This document shows positions 14,877 through 28,385 of a stretch of 64,000 nt of DNA, one piece after another (positions within the stretch are counted from its first letter, which is position 1; each line of letters begins with the position of its first letter). The DNA is from Ooceraea biroi (Eukaryota; Arthropoda; Insecta; Hymenoptera; Formicidae). The position numbers were made by a program, and so were the translations under genes. The notes beneath the pieces were generated by a model that was given only the letters and a program-made list of their open reading frames with translations, searched no databases and was not told where the DNA came from. Location: positions 806,001 to 870,000 of the forward strand of contig NC_039510.1 of NCBI RefSeq assembly GCF_003672135.1, written 5' to 3'.

Positions 14877-15299
14877 ATGGAGCAAACAGCTCGGAAAAAG
14901 TGGAGCCGTCGCGTCAGCGCGCCAGCGGAGAATAAAACAGGCAACACACTCGCGCGCGACGGAAAAATTCGCAGTTTTCTACCCTGGCCGTGCAATTCGG
15001 AGGGCACGTTCGTGAAATTCCGCATCGTACATCAACGTCGGCTTTTCGAGCGACTTCTCGGTCCGCCTGACCACTCGGTCCACGAGATCGAGAGATTAGA
15101 CAGCGATAATGAACGCGGGCGAAAAGAAGAATTGTGTAAAAAGAATCGTGCGCAAACGTATCCATTTATTACCGTGAGCGCGAGGGTGATATCCGCGTGC
15201 ACATCTCTTGATAAACATCATTTTGTAAAAGGAAGAGTTTTTACATGCACTAAATGCGGACCACGTGCACATTTGTTCGATTCCAGAACCGAAATGTAG
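14877..15299 (+). other. 140-codon ORF with strong start context, unrecognised
   Basis: The ATG has an AAAATGG context. The product is basic and hydrophilic, starting MEQTARKKWSRRV and ending with a FTCTKCGPRAHLF segment containing a CxxC pair. No family recognised; no splice sites or poly(A) signal clearly support it. Confidence 0.15.
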
Positions 15300-18200
15300 A
15301 ACTGAAAAATCAAGTTATCTTTATCACGTTCCTGCAATAACGGTGTTCACGTGTGCACGCGCGCGCGTTAAATAATATCGCATCGATAATGTACTTTGTG
15401 GCAGATATATTAATCAGTAATGGTAATACTAGAATATATCGCGCGATTCGTGAATGCGGTCTTTATTATGTCCGAGCGTAACTAGGCATACATATCGCTT
15501 GTAAAATCGTGTTCATCGAACAGCCGTGTTAAATTCATGAAAGGGATTTGCACCGGTCGGTTGGCGATGTATTATTCGCCAAGAAGTTCGATGATAAACG
15601 ACAGAATTTTCTGTGTTTTAATATCCAATCTCATCGGCAAAGAACAGGGAAACGCGACGAAAAACACAACTCCGTCGTACGTACATATTAATGAATTCTC
15701 GATTCTCAGCCGTTCCTGTTCACGAGCAAGCCAGATCGACTAAATCCAAGCACCGCGATTTCGCGAAGCAATAATGAAGGGGAGCAAGCGCAAGTTTCTC
15801 TACTTCCGGCTGGTTGGCCGCGCCTCCTCGGCGAAGCGGAAAGAATATCAGCGCGTCGCGACGACGGCGCGCCGACATGGAAAATAATAATTGACTTAAT
15901 AATCAAAACGCGAATTTTTTCGCAGTCTCTTTTCCTTCCCGTCCTCCTCTCGCTTCAACGTCGGCGTGTGCCAGGAAGAGCACTTTGACAGAAATGTGAG
16001 CAAGCATTACATAATGATTGTACGCCGGACGTACCTTTTTACTCATGTAATCCTCGAAAATTATCCTGAACCTCACGGGAGTTTAGCGCGCGTTTAACGC
16101 GCTCTTTGCGCGTTCAGGTCTGCCGACGTTGCGAAATTGCGGTGATCGTTAATCGCTTTTACGGTGTTTCCCTCACGCAGTAAGCAAACCTACTTCACAT
16201 TCGAGCGCGTTCAATCGACCCGTGAAACGAAACGTAACGATAAGAAAGAAATTTATCGCCGGAAGGGTGCGTACGCTCGTACATCGACGCACCCTTTAAC
16301 CCATTAACCTGAACATTCGGCCGCGAATGGTCCCGAATAGGCCCACAATCTTACGCACACCGTACTACGTACTCCCGCACGCAACATCACCTTGAATTTC
16401 AAGCGGATGCAACGATCGCAAAGTTGTGCGCGTTCTTGTGACTTCACGCATTTTAAGCGTTTATCGCAGAATGCATTTTTCGAAGGCAATCCGCACGTGT
16501 AACTCGCTTCAACTCGCGAATCATCTCTCGAAAAAAAGTATGTATCTAAAATGCACTGGAAACGCGGCGCGATTTGCCTTTGAGCGAGAGTTCGAGCAAG
16601 GGAATCCGCCTTGACGTGGGCAGACGGAGAAAATTGCGCGCGCGTGGCGCCGAACGCGACCTCGATTTTAATGTTACCTTACCGTTAATACGACTGTGCA
16701 TCGTGAATAGGTATAAAGCCGGCTTTATATTGCCATCGCTTATCTTGGATATTAAAAATCAACGCGTGACTCACACGAAGCGATAACAACCAGAGAGAAC
16801 GAAGAACTGTCCCTCTGTTTGCATCTGGATTGTGTGTATTGATGATACTCGGGATCGGAGATCCTGTTTCGAAACCTGAGATACTTTTGAGAGATTATGG
16901 AACCTGTTAAAAGTTCATGGAACCTTTACCACACGTAATATCTGTTTTCTAAAGCTAGTTTGGTTTGAAAATATATTCTTCAATTTCAGTTGAACTCGTC
17001 CGACAGCTCATCGATTTACTGTAAAGAATGAATCCGTTGGTCTACACGGACTTTTTAAATTATTGCTATTCTTACGCAACGTCTACCTCAGTGCACTGCT
17101 TAATGCCCGAGTAATTGAAGTTTTGCGACAAATTGCTGCGACGATGTATCATTCCCGACAGTCCTTGATAAAGAATGACGTAACACGCACTCATATGAAT
17201 ATACATATAACGCGTTTCCTTTCTTTCTATCTGTTTCTCTCAGATACACACACACACCTTCTCTTTCGCTGTCGGCAAAATGTCTACGCTCCAACTGTAT
17301 CTCCATAAACGCACTCTTGTGAACGACGCAAAGCACGCGGCCTCCGTCTTTGACATTAAGAGCGGCGCAGAGTATGTATACGCAAGAAATGTCACTTTTT
17401 AGATATTGAATCGGTCGACTACACGCACGCGTTCACCGTTTCCCTCTTGCAGAAATATATTTACCTACGTAATAGCGCTCGCTCAGCTGTACCACATCTC
17501 TTCGCCCGGCTGTGTCTCGCGCGGTGCGGATGCATCTCCGCGCGCGATTTCCTAGTATTTTCGGCATTCCGCGCATTACGGGTTTGCGGAGCGTCGATGG
17601 GAATAATCTCGCGAATGTCAAATCGCGAAACGGAAGCAAATATCGACAGAATTATTTGCGACCAACTCGCGCGTCGTATTCGGGATTTCGAGCCGGCTCG
17701 CCGCGCCGGTACGCGCGGGCAACTATACATGCATCATCTTGCTCTGTACTTGGAGTCGCGAGTGACTTGCGAGATTCGTTTTTAATTGCGTTGCTACAAC
17801 ACAGATCGAGCGTTTCGATAAGCATTTATCGCGATAACTGCGCGTATAACGAACGGCAAAACGCAGATCAAAAATACGGACATCAATTCCGTAATGTTCA
17901 CGTGTCGATTATTGAATCGTTCGCCAACAATTCTCACTAACGATCCGCAGCAATAATTTGCTTACAATTTACATATGTAGTTTCTAGTATCGTGTGTGAT
18001 AATTTTCATTTCATGTAACTGTGCACGCGTGTGCGTGTGCGTATGTATTCTAATATCTCGGCGAATCGGCTGGGTCATTTTTCTTTTCTTTTCCAAAAAA
18101 TTACACGCGCGCGCGCGCGGACGAGTCTTGATTGATTATATACCTATCTTTAATCTGCCTTTCCGCACACCCGAACATAGTGTCGGCGGCTATTTCATTA

Positions 18201-19252
18201 CATGTTTCTCCACCCTTCTCCCCCTCAGGAAATGATGTCGATTTGCACGACGTTGATTAATGCCTATATGAAAAATGTAATTCGCGAAGTTCGCAGTCGA
18301 TTCGAGCACGAGCTTGGCAAACATCGGGCTAGTCGATCACACTTGAACTTTGACTTTAATCTAACTTTCTTACTCGGGACTTCTCTCTCCTCCTCAACGT
18401 TTTAATCATTTTCATATTAGAAGCTGTCGAACTAACGGCCGATGTATTTTCCGATATTCAGATCCTGCCCCAAGTACAATCGAAGTGGTAGGTGAAGTTT
18501 CCCCCGATTTGTTTGCTTGAAGGGAGGGAGAAAGGAGAAAAAGCGGCCAGAGCGCCGACGAGATTGAATATTTAATTGGTCAAACACATCCCGAATTCGA
18601 TCGCGGATGCCGCGAGAGAAATGTGTCAATGGAATATACGTTTCGCAAAATAGAAATTGCTCCTGGCGAAGACTGTCCTCGCGGATTGTATCATTTTTAA
18701 CGGAACCACCGAGGATTTGTGCATCGCTGTGGTGCATCGCAATTGTCAGTATCCGATGATAAATGTCGCTATATAATTCGAATTGCGCACCCATTAATCC
18801 TCGTCAATCATATTCATATTCTTTAGAGTCCTATTTTCATGGCGCATCAAGGTACAAGCATTAACTTGTAAATAAATGGACATGGGTTTGCAAGCACGGT
18901 TCTATGCACGTATCGGAAGACTTATTTTCATGTTTAATTGATACAATTACGTGTCTCGTGCAAACAATGATGCATGTTGTAAGTTGAGAACGTTGTAGAT
19001 TGAAAAATGAATCCAGAATTTACACATCTCTCCTGCATTCTGTGTCTTGCAATACAGGATGATGGTAATAAGATCTTGTTATTTACTAGGTATCGAGAAC
19101 TGGGTATCTTACGTCAGAGACCAGTAGTCGGCGCGAAAAAAATGATAATTACGTATCAGATTACGCACAAGGACGCAAGGGAATGCATCATGCGATCCGA
19201 GAAGAGACCAGTCATATTATATTGTTCTACTCGCGATAATTGTTTTTTACAT

Positions 19253-19304
19253 GGATTAAAGCGGCATTAAATAATTTCGAGATTATTTAACGCCGCTTTA
19301 ATCC
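19253..19304. repeat. Near-perfect 23-bp hairpin, 6-nt loop
   Basis: Left arm 19253-19275 (starts GGATTAAAGCGGC) and right arm 19282-19304 (ends GCCGCTTTAATCC) pair with one mismatch around loop TTCGAG. Pairing extends outward with one mismatch to about 19247-19310. The length and arm size resemble a microRNA precursor, although the loop is small. It could also be a palindromic transposon remnant. I do not recognise the arm as a known microRNA. Confidence 0.6.
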
Positions 19305-22300
19305 ACGTAGTTAAATAAAATTGAAAAAAATTAAAGTGACGGCGATAAAGGCCAGATTCCAAAAAGCAAATTACACAACGATGTTCTCACCGAAATTAAA
19401 ACTTTACTCGTGACGTTGCACAAACGACATGTGACTTGATCAAACACTCGGACTGTCCGTTTATGTCGTCCTCGCCACCCACGGTACGCACGCTAAGAAC
19501 GTGTCGTATAAATAAGCAACGCGTTTACGTTAACTGCAGTTTTACGGACTCCCGCTAGGCACACAAGTTGATACCGCGCGAGGGAGCTCCATTTATTTTG
19601 ACTTGTTGCGGGGACGTCGAGATGCCATCTCGCCAGCAGGAGCGATATAAATCTGACATTCGTCCACGATATCATTTTTAGTCCGCGCTTCTTATCGCGC
19701 GCAAATGTGACGCGTACATTAAGAAAATTACTTATACCCTCCATCCACTTTGAACAGGAGAGAGGCGGTGAAACGCTACGGGGCTGTTCCTTTGAGAAAC
19801 TTTGTAGAGAGTTTCACGAGTGAACGACTAAAGCGAACGTTAAAGTATAGCTGTCATTGTTACGCGCCGTGACGACGCGACGATTGGGTTAACGAACGCA
19901 TTCAATAAGGACGTGTTAACATTCGCACGTTTGCACTTTCAGCGGGTTTACGAAGAAAAGGTCTTTAGCAGCCCCGTCGAAACTGGAGCGTTTGACGGTG
20001 CATCGCGCAAGATCTGTTTCGAGATATGTAAGAAGCGTTAAATGTGCGGTACATTATCGCGTGACGCGTGCTCGACGCGTCGCACGACACAAAGAACACT
20101 TGTGCATATAATCCAGACTGTTGATACCGACCGACCGGCATTATAATGCCCTGAATCTCTTTCCTCCTCTCGTTTCCAATGTAATTACACCTACACGTTA
20201 TACATGCACCTTCGCGCACGCGGCAGTCAAATATAATGAAAAATTTATTCAAACATTTTTCCAGCAGCTAAGAACAACGGCAGGGGCAGCGAGAGAAAGA
20301 GAGTTAAATTGCAATGTTTGGTCGCATCTACTATTTAATAGCGCGCCCGCAAAAATTCCATTAAACCCGATACCGCAGCGCGCCGGTATGATTAAGAAGG
20401 CTAATTTACTCTACGTATTTGTGTAACAATACACGCGTGCCACCCGCGTGTATAATCACAATAACAATTATGATAATCGAGGTAATTACGGTAATAGCAC
20501 GAGACTCGCAACTCCATTAATTATATGTAACATAATCTCGCTACGATATCTACGAGGAAAAAGAATTTTTTCACTCATCTTCCGTGAATAATCTTCGCGA
20601 GCGTTTTTTATTGCGGGAACAGTGCAGCCGAAGTGCATAGTGATAAACGCGCACATTCAGGGAGATCATGGCTATACTAAATCCAACAACAATTACCGGC
20701 TTTGTCGCGTGGCCGCTAGGAGCCCTTGTTATCCGTCCACGATAGAGCGGCTCGATATTTCAAATGACGTTTTTTTCTGTCTCTCCTACCTCCGCCGAGC
20801 AAGCTGTAAAACTTCGGAGCGGTGATGCATCACTCGCAAAAGGACTATCGAATAGCAATGTGCGAACAAAGAGCGGTGAACAGACGCAAACCAACTTGTA
20901 AAACGTGGCAATATGCTCGATTAATCCGGACTCGGTTTTCAGACTGGCGTTATATTTTACCGTGCGTTCGTACAAGTAACTTCCATATCTGGCGTTAAAC
21001 ATCGGCCCCAGCAATTATCCGGGAAATTAAATTTTAAAACGAAATCCGTCCCGGATGCTAAAACGGAGCGGCAAGATCTGTCAGTCGTAGCTCTGACATT
21101 TGGATATTTCTTCAAGCTGAACTCCGATTTCCGACTGAAATCGGAATTTTCGTGGAATTTTCGTTATTACATTTTCAATTCTAAATTTATTAAAGACTGC
21201 ATTCTTAATATCTAAGTTCTTTTTAGATATCGCGCACTACACAGAATATAATATGAAAAAGAGATGAAGAGGCATGCAGAAATATAAGGATGATCTTCAG
21301 CTCTGTAAAACGCGTTTCCCCTTCTCCGTTAGTATTAAGATATAGTGGCAATTTCTTCGAGATCAGACCATGGCTCAAGATGTGCCGCAACAGCAATAGC
21401 ATAGTCGGGACGTCTCGTTAGATATCACTGTGCCGTTAAAGCTGCAAATACAACGAGAAGATACGCGAGTTAAATTAACTTCCGGCGTGATGTTTTTTCT
21501 TTGGTGGCCCGTCGTCGTCGGCCCTTATTTGAGAAACGTCCTCTGACGAATCTGAAGTAGTTCCAGCGCGACGAAGGATTATTATTCGAAGCACGACGGG
21601 GCCTCATAAGTCTTACATTACGCGCGCGCGACGTGGATTGTAAATCGCGCTGACAAGGCATAATGATTTCGACGTGATCGTATCAAAAATTCATAGTCAT
21701 CCCGGCCGACATGTCGTCTCGTCCATTACGAGCGATCGATGCGGATTTAGAAAGCTCCAGAGCTCGATCCGTTCCTTCGCGGTCCATTCGGTCCATCCAT
21801 CCGAGTGGCTGTACGTTCCCGCAAAAGAGGCACGAAGAGGAAGATAAGAGCGGGCGAACAGGGCAAACGGATAAAATAAAAAAGAAAAAGAAAAGAGGAA
21901 ATAGGAGCGTCGGTTTCCCTTTTCACATGATCTGAAACGCGTATAACACACAAGAAGATATACCCCCGCGTCCATACCGTTTACGGATCTGAAAGCCCGA
22001 GACTCTTTTCCGCGTCGACTCTCGGACATTGCGCGCGCTCACAGACGCACGGGAAATCCTTTCTTTTGCCAACCGGCGAAAGAGTAAATCGAGGAAGAGT
22101 GCTCGCGACTCGCGAGTACGAAGTCGCACTGGAATGAGGAATTTGAGGGGTAGGGGGAGGGGAGAGTTGAAATAAGCACCGGATAAAGCGCCTTATCGTC
22201 ATGATTGACGAGCGCGCGGCACGTCGACCGCGCCTCGTTACGACGCCCGGCGCCTCCGCGACGTCACTAATGATCCGAATGTATAAAGAGCGTTATGCAC

Positions 22301-22715
22301 GAAATAATACATCCCTCACGCAGCGAGGGAGAGGAACGTCCCTCCATCCCCTCGTTCCTCCCGCGGGCTCCCGCGAGTGTTATCGGTCACGCAGATCTGC
22401 TTTGCGTGTCGCTCCTGTTTCCTACGAGTAGCGTCAACGTGGACGCCACGCACTCCGAGCGGACTTCAAATCAGATTACAATGTGCACTTTCCGCCGGCA
22501 CGAGTGAAAACACCGCGCGTGTATGATGTAACGTCTGCGTAACGCGGAAGGGGACGGCAGGCTGAGCAAACAATAAGAGCTGCATCGCATCGACATTCAA
22601 GCCCAGCGCGCGCGCGCGAAGTAATTAATTTCTCGGAGGGAATCATCGATCCCGCGGTGAAAACATCCCTGAGACACGTTTATCACGCGCCCTTCGCTTC
22701 TTCCGCGTGTTCTCG

Positions 22716-22794
22716 TCAGTTGGGGTAATATCCGATGCACCTATATCGTGCATATGCGTCTATATCGCGTAATAAGCCTAGAGACTTAATCAGG
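22716..22794 (+). promoter_or_regulatory. Candidate plus-strand transcription start and leader exon
   Basis: TCAGTT at 22716 matches the arthropod initiator. 79 nt downstream is a strong donor, CAGG|GTAAGTG, at 22795. The upstream 21.7-22.7 kb is CpG-rich, including (GC)n runs. This arrangement suits a short non-coding first exon. No downstream coding exon was identified. Confidence 0.3.
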
Positions 22795-24407
22795 GTAAGT
22801 GCCCTTTATGGAATGTGCATAATGTAGCGCTGTCTGTCAACGTAATACATAGTTATTTATGGCACAAGACTGTTCCTGTTTCGTCCTGCGCCGACACGTC
22901 GACCGTGAGGTCAATCTATTCCCGAAGTAGATGTTTTATATAGGGAGCCTGCAAAACCCAGGCCAATTATGTTCGGCTAATAATTTCCTTTATTCTTGTT
23001 TTGTGATATCTGTAATTTGATGCAGTTCCTGCAATTTAGCGAGTGTACTTTGCATTCGAGATGAGTATAACGCGGATGTATCTCTGCGCATTCTGATTTA
23101 CACTCGTTGCATTCGTTCTCGGATTATAAATCGGATTACACCGTAGCATTATTTCTAAACAATTACACGTACAATTTACAGAGCAAGTCGATGTTAAACT
23201 TGCGCCGGTTTCTGCCCCGGACGTTACGTGCTACAACCGACGCTATTCTTTAAAAGATAAAATGTTCTCATGGCTAACGCAGCACTTTTAACAACGTTGC
23301 TTTTCAAATTGCGCTGAACCATGCTAGATTTGTGCTGACTGGAGCTGTACATAGTCTCATAGGTGAGCCGCGCGTAGCTTTTTCTAAAAACAATACGGAG
23401 AAAATTATTCCGTTCGAATATTTTTTCCCTAGTTTTACAAACTGGCATGTGGTGCATATACACAATCAACTTCAATATTCTTACTTTTGTGTTTTCAATG
23501 ACAATCAATTATTATAAATTTTTGCGCTACACTATTTTGTTTAAACTGTTTATTTCAAACTCTTTCAAAGTTAACTCTGCGCAAATATTCATCACGCTCC
23601 TCGAAAATCGTTCTTTCTTTAAAAGGTAGTTGGAAATACCTCAAATTGCTTTCCATCAGCGGCAATTACCTGCACAATTTTCGACTTTTCAGTCGTACAA
23701 AATTTAACGTGTCAAATATTTTACCTTTCTAAAAAGCACACAATTATTTGACAAACCACTGCAACATTACAGTGTAACTAACTACAGCTCTTAAATATCA
23801 TGTCGCTATTAACTATTCAACAGTTGACGCGACATTAAATGAAAAAAGATGTTTTCTTTGCGGCGATGGAAAAATCAATAGAAGATTCGAAATCAAGATT
23901 CTAATAGCAGTTACCACACACTATCTCTGCAAATATTTCATTAGCATATTTTATATTTCTATGTGCGCGTTAATGCACGTTAAAAACTTTAGTCGAACTT
24001 TTCGTCGCAAATGTTTCCTCCGAGTTCTGCAAAGAAAATACTAATTGGGATAAGTCTGGCACAAACATTTGCTCGAAATCTCTGCATATCTCTCTACAAA
24101 TATGTATATGTATATATTAATGTTCATATTACCGCATATAGTAACATTAATTAATTACTGAGCCTTATCAGCCTTATTATTATTAGAGAATCATAATATC
24201 AAACACATTGTCTGTGATATACATGGTTTCACATATGCGACCAAAAATTTTGTGAATTCGCGCACTCGAGATCCTCGAAAGGAGATCGCGCTAACCCGAC
24301 CAACTTACAATAGCACGAACTCCACACGGAGGGGAAAAAACGTCGGTTTCCGGATTTTCGCGAAAATGTTACGTTTGCCCGACGTTTCTATTTCTACACC
24401 GCGATTT

Positions 24408-24581
24408 TCAGGAAGGTGTGCACGTCGCCAACTGCGAGGTAATGAGTGCCACCCTCCTCGACGTTGACGTCGTCGTCGTCGTCGTCGGCACGCGGCGCGG
24501 GCAAACGGAAACTGCCGTCCCCGATCCCGCTGGAGATAACGTCACGACGATGACGAGAACCAGCTGACTCCGGAGAAACAT
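24408..24581 (-). other. Candidate small secreted ORF, unrecognised
   Basis: An ATG at 24581 starts a 57-residue frame beginning MFLRSQLVLVIVVTLSPAGS, which looks like a signal peptide with a small-residue cleavage zone, then a poly-Thr stretch ending ATCTPS. A second frame over the same DNA is also open for over 60 codons, has a poly-Asp run and ends HYLAVGDVHTFLKIAV. No good acceptor precedes it, and the repeat can mimic coding. Function unknown. Confidence 0.15.
24462..24487. repeat. (CGT)n trinucleotide repeat
   Basis: A short CGT/ACG run that encodes poly-Thr or poly-Asp on the minus strand, depending on frame. Comparable GCT runs are at 35699-35717 and 47656-47690. Confidence 0.85.
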
Positions 24582-27480
24582 TTTATCGGCGCGCGATGCG
24601 TCCCGATGCGCATACGGAATCATTAAAGTCACGCGCGCTCGCGCGTGGTTTCATGAATGGCTTTCAGAACTGTGCAATGAGTCAAGCCGTTCTCGAAGGA
24701 AGGCCGCTATTTTAGTGCGAATAACACAGACTGACGCGAAATAAAGCGTGACTAATGACTGCAGTCAGATTTAAGCGCGGATAGGGGAGCATGAACGACG
24801 TTCGACTTCAAAAATGCACAAGCCGCAACGAAGGAGGCCAAAATAGCGCCGCTAAAATAGCTAAAATGCAATTACAAAGGCGATCGATCAGAATCATCAT
24901 TTTCTATTCACTTAATTGGTCTTTTTATTAATACCATTTTTCATTTCAATGCAGTTTTGCTAAACTTAAACCAAATAATTAAATTGAGACATGAGAGAAC
25001 GAGATTTATATCTAACTTATTATTTATTTACCACACATTACCGACGCATATATAAAATTTATTTACCACACATTATTAAAAACGTCTAGTCTGTCTGAAC
25101 GTGTATCTACGTAGAATCGAAAATAATATTTGTTCGCATATAATACGATCCGTCATCCGTAATCTCGTTATATCTAATACATGAAACCAAATTGTATTAT
25201 GGATCTTTCATATATGTGCAGTGAGACTTTAGAATAATCTCTCAAACGAGCTTCATAAAATGTTATGTTGCTAAGTAAAGCGAAATATTATTAAATACCA
25301 TTACTATCTGAATTATTGCGTTCTCCTTATATTCCCTTCCTTCACCTTGCACGAGTGCATACAGATTTTTTAAACTTTTTTTCATTTCTCAACGGTTCCA
25401 GTGTTGAACGCGTATTGTCGTCCTATTACACGCTCCCTCTATTTTATTCGTTCCGTTTTCTTCCGTCTTTTATGAATGCTTATTCTTTCCAGAAAACGCT
25501 CCCCACCTTTCTTTCTCCCTCTGCCTGTCGTTTTCTCTGTCACTTTTTCCTATCTCCTTCCACTTTTACTACATTTCAGTTTGAAACACGAGAATTTCTA
25601 AAAATTGTCGTAGTCAATGACGTTTTAAACTCCAAATTCCGTTGATTACTTCTTATTTATCCAATGAAATTTTAAAGAATGATGACAGACGTGGCGTCAC
25701 GCCAGGAGATCTATCACGACACGATACATACGATCATGTATGACAACTGGTATGACGAGATCTCGACAGGCACGACAGCGTAGACTCGTGACTCGTTGCG
25801 TGATTCATACGAGGAGTGAGTAACTAACTCATACGAGAGCATGTCTTACGATGTGTCAAAAATCCGTCGCGACGGTCAGGAGCGAAAGAACATGGCACAC
25901 GAGAACGGTTCGAGGGTTCAACGACATAATCGATTTATGGCCGAAATAGGCTGCCATGGGCTCCAAACGTGCCAATGAATATACGCGGTCAGATAGATCG
26001 ATACGTGCTCTATTATATTTCGAGTATTAATATACGAATGATGATGTTAGGATAAAAATAACACGTATGAATATTATGATATCATGGTGAATGGATGGTT
26101 ACGTGCCGGTATTTCTGGTTGGTATTTTTAACAGTAAAGGATATTACGCCACGGATAAACATATGAGAAGCACGAAAAGGGGATCGATACTGCTCGTTTG
26201 CGTTTCATTTCGCCGCGCGGAACAGCAGACGTCGTCTTTGATTACGTCGTAACAACGCGAGGAACAATTCGAGAAAGTATGCTTAACTAGCATGATATTT
26301 AGACTTGAAAAAGCGCGCTGCGAATATCGATTATCGAATATATTGAGACTATATTGAGAAAACGAAGCACTCTCATTAATGTGGCGTGGCTATATATTTC
26401 CATATCAATGTGGAATCTATAAACAAAAAAAAGGCGCATACATTCCCGCTCGGGGATACGATCGTTGGATATAAAAATATCAAACAGCGATTTCGAATTT
26501 TCAGCCATCGAAACAGTGTACGAAACGTTATTGAAACGGAAATGAGCGGTGCAGGTATGCTCGCTATTGAGTGACGAATAAATCATCACGCACTTAGAAG
26601 ATCCGCTACGAAATACTTTATTGAAACATCACCTCGCGGGGAGTACGTGTTAGAAATTATTCTATAGGAAATTAATTAACTGACACGTCAATATTAGCTT
26701 TCCGCGTTTGCTATAGAATACTTTAATGAAAACAAGAAGCTATTATTTATCGAGCACATTTCTATCACGATTGCCAATAGTATCGCTAATAGGATCTGCT
26801 GCTTCCTGCAATAAATGTATACATTTCCGGTCAGCGTCCCACAACACATCCCGCAGTCGTTATTTTGATCGTGTTTGCCGAACGAAAGAGCTAGCATTTC
26901 TCGTTGCTAGATGGGAGGAGGGAAGGGGAGGAGGACACGGAATTGACTTTTCTCTCGTCGTATTCAGAGATCTTCTAAACTGCGAGATGAGATCTTATAA
27001 TTAAATGCTCCACGTAATTGTCGACCCTTGCTCGGTACCCGGTGGCTCGATTGTCGTTTTAATAGAACGCTTCGGTTGTCTCGACTTTCAATGACGGAAG
27101 GAAGGAAGGAAGAGCCCGTACAAATAACTGCGTTTATAATATTGCAAAGCGGATCTTGTCCTCGAGGCGAAGTTCTCCTCGAACTTGATAATAACGTACA
27201 CTCGAAATTGACAACGCACACCAATTACGCTGGCAAACTGGTTCGCAGCACTCTTGTCATCACGGAAAGCACCGGTAACGATGTTTATTTACGAAATGCT
27301 AAATTTCTTGCCAATTATTTGTGCATTTGAGCGATTCGTTGATACTCGATGGAAAACGCAACGCGGAAAAATTTTGGAGGAGCCCATTATCTTAAAAATA
27401 GAAGCCCGTTCATGAAGAGTTGCGTGCGATAAACAAGCACGGACAACGGAAATCGAAACGGATCTCTATTTCCGGTCTTT

Positions 27481-27509
27481 CCCCCCCCCCCTCTCTCTCT
27501 CTCTCTCTC
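27481..27509. repeat. C10(TC)n tract
   Basis: Ten C followed by TC repeats. Similar (GA/TC)n tracts occur at 8993-9008, 27853-27868, 31030-31049, 52413-52438 and 62395-62412. Confidence 0.9.
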
Positions 27510-28385
27510 ATGCGAGCAAGGAGTTCGATATCTTATTTCATGCCAACCATAATAGATTGATTGCATCTGCAGAAGAATTGATATCTCGCGTCCGTAAATG
27601 TTGCTACGGACAACAGTCGACTTGCTGAAGATTGATATACGTATACGGAGTAAACACTGCAAGCGCGAGTGTTTTTCGCGGGACTTTTTTTACAGGAGGG
27701 ATATTTATTTCCTCGATCCTGCTTCTCTATTATGCATCGCAGATCCCCATAGCTTTCAAAACACGCCATTTTTCGCAATTCTGTTTCGGATAAAATCATA
27801 AAAAATCGCCATCTCCCCAGTTTTTTCTCCCCTTCAGCTCGAGAGAGTGTGAGAGAGAGAGAGAGAGACACGCTGCGTTGTGTCCCTGCAATTTTTTCAC
27901 GGCTATATATTTCGAGTCGGAGAGCTCGACGGAACGAATCTGGATGCAACAGGAATCTCAATTGAGTCAAAAATTCCCGCGCAACTTATTGAAGATTACG
28001 TGGTGGAAATCTTCTATCTCAGAAGACGTACGTTCGCTCCATCAGGATTCCTCGTGTGTCACACGTGTGAGAGCAGACCCCGGCGTCAATTACATCGTAA
28101 AGCAATTTCACGGTCGTGCGAGCGCATCAACGTAAATATCCGAAAAAGTCCAATGCTCATAACGCGAGACTCGAAAGACACACAGAGTTGTACTCCAAGG
28201 TTAAGTGTACCGTGTACACTTTAATCACTGCTCTCTCAACAACTGCGCGACGTACTATCAGTAAAAACGTTCAGTGGAAACTGCGCTCGGTGTTCGACGA
28301 TTTAAAATACATACTTTTAAAATGCATTGAAGTACACACGTGTAACTTAGTGAGGATTATCATTACATGATAAGATTGTTATTAG

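Larger units (their letters stand above)
8421..22715. other. Mostly featureless non-coding stretch
   Basis: Apart from the candidate promoter near 11.5 kb, the 140-codon ORF at 14.9 kb, a 120-codon minus ORF at 18432-18794 with no known family, and the hairpin at 19.25 kb, I see only unremarkable sequence. A CpG-rich zone occupies about 21.7-22.7 kb. Confidence 0.55.
22795..28385. other. Non-coding stretch
   Basis: AT-rich from 22.8 to 25.3 kb except the CGT-repeat ORF region. TTTATTTACCACACATTA is repeated directly at about 25025 and 25058. A pyrimidine-rich segment spans 25.3-25.6 kb. No gene supported. Confidence 0.55.

Noticed and set aside
15262..15292. GTTCGATTCC resembling a tRNA B box
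   Set aside because: No matching A box, anticodon stem or acceptor pairing around it.
16030..16075. Minus-strand AAAAG|GTACGT with a short open frame
   Set aside because: Preceded by a stop and only about 55 codons open; indistinguishable from chance.
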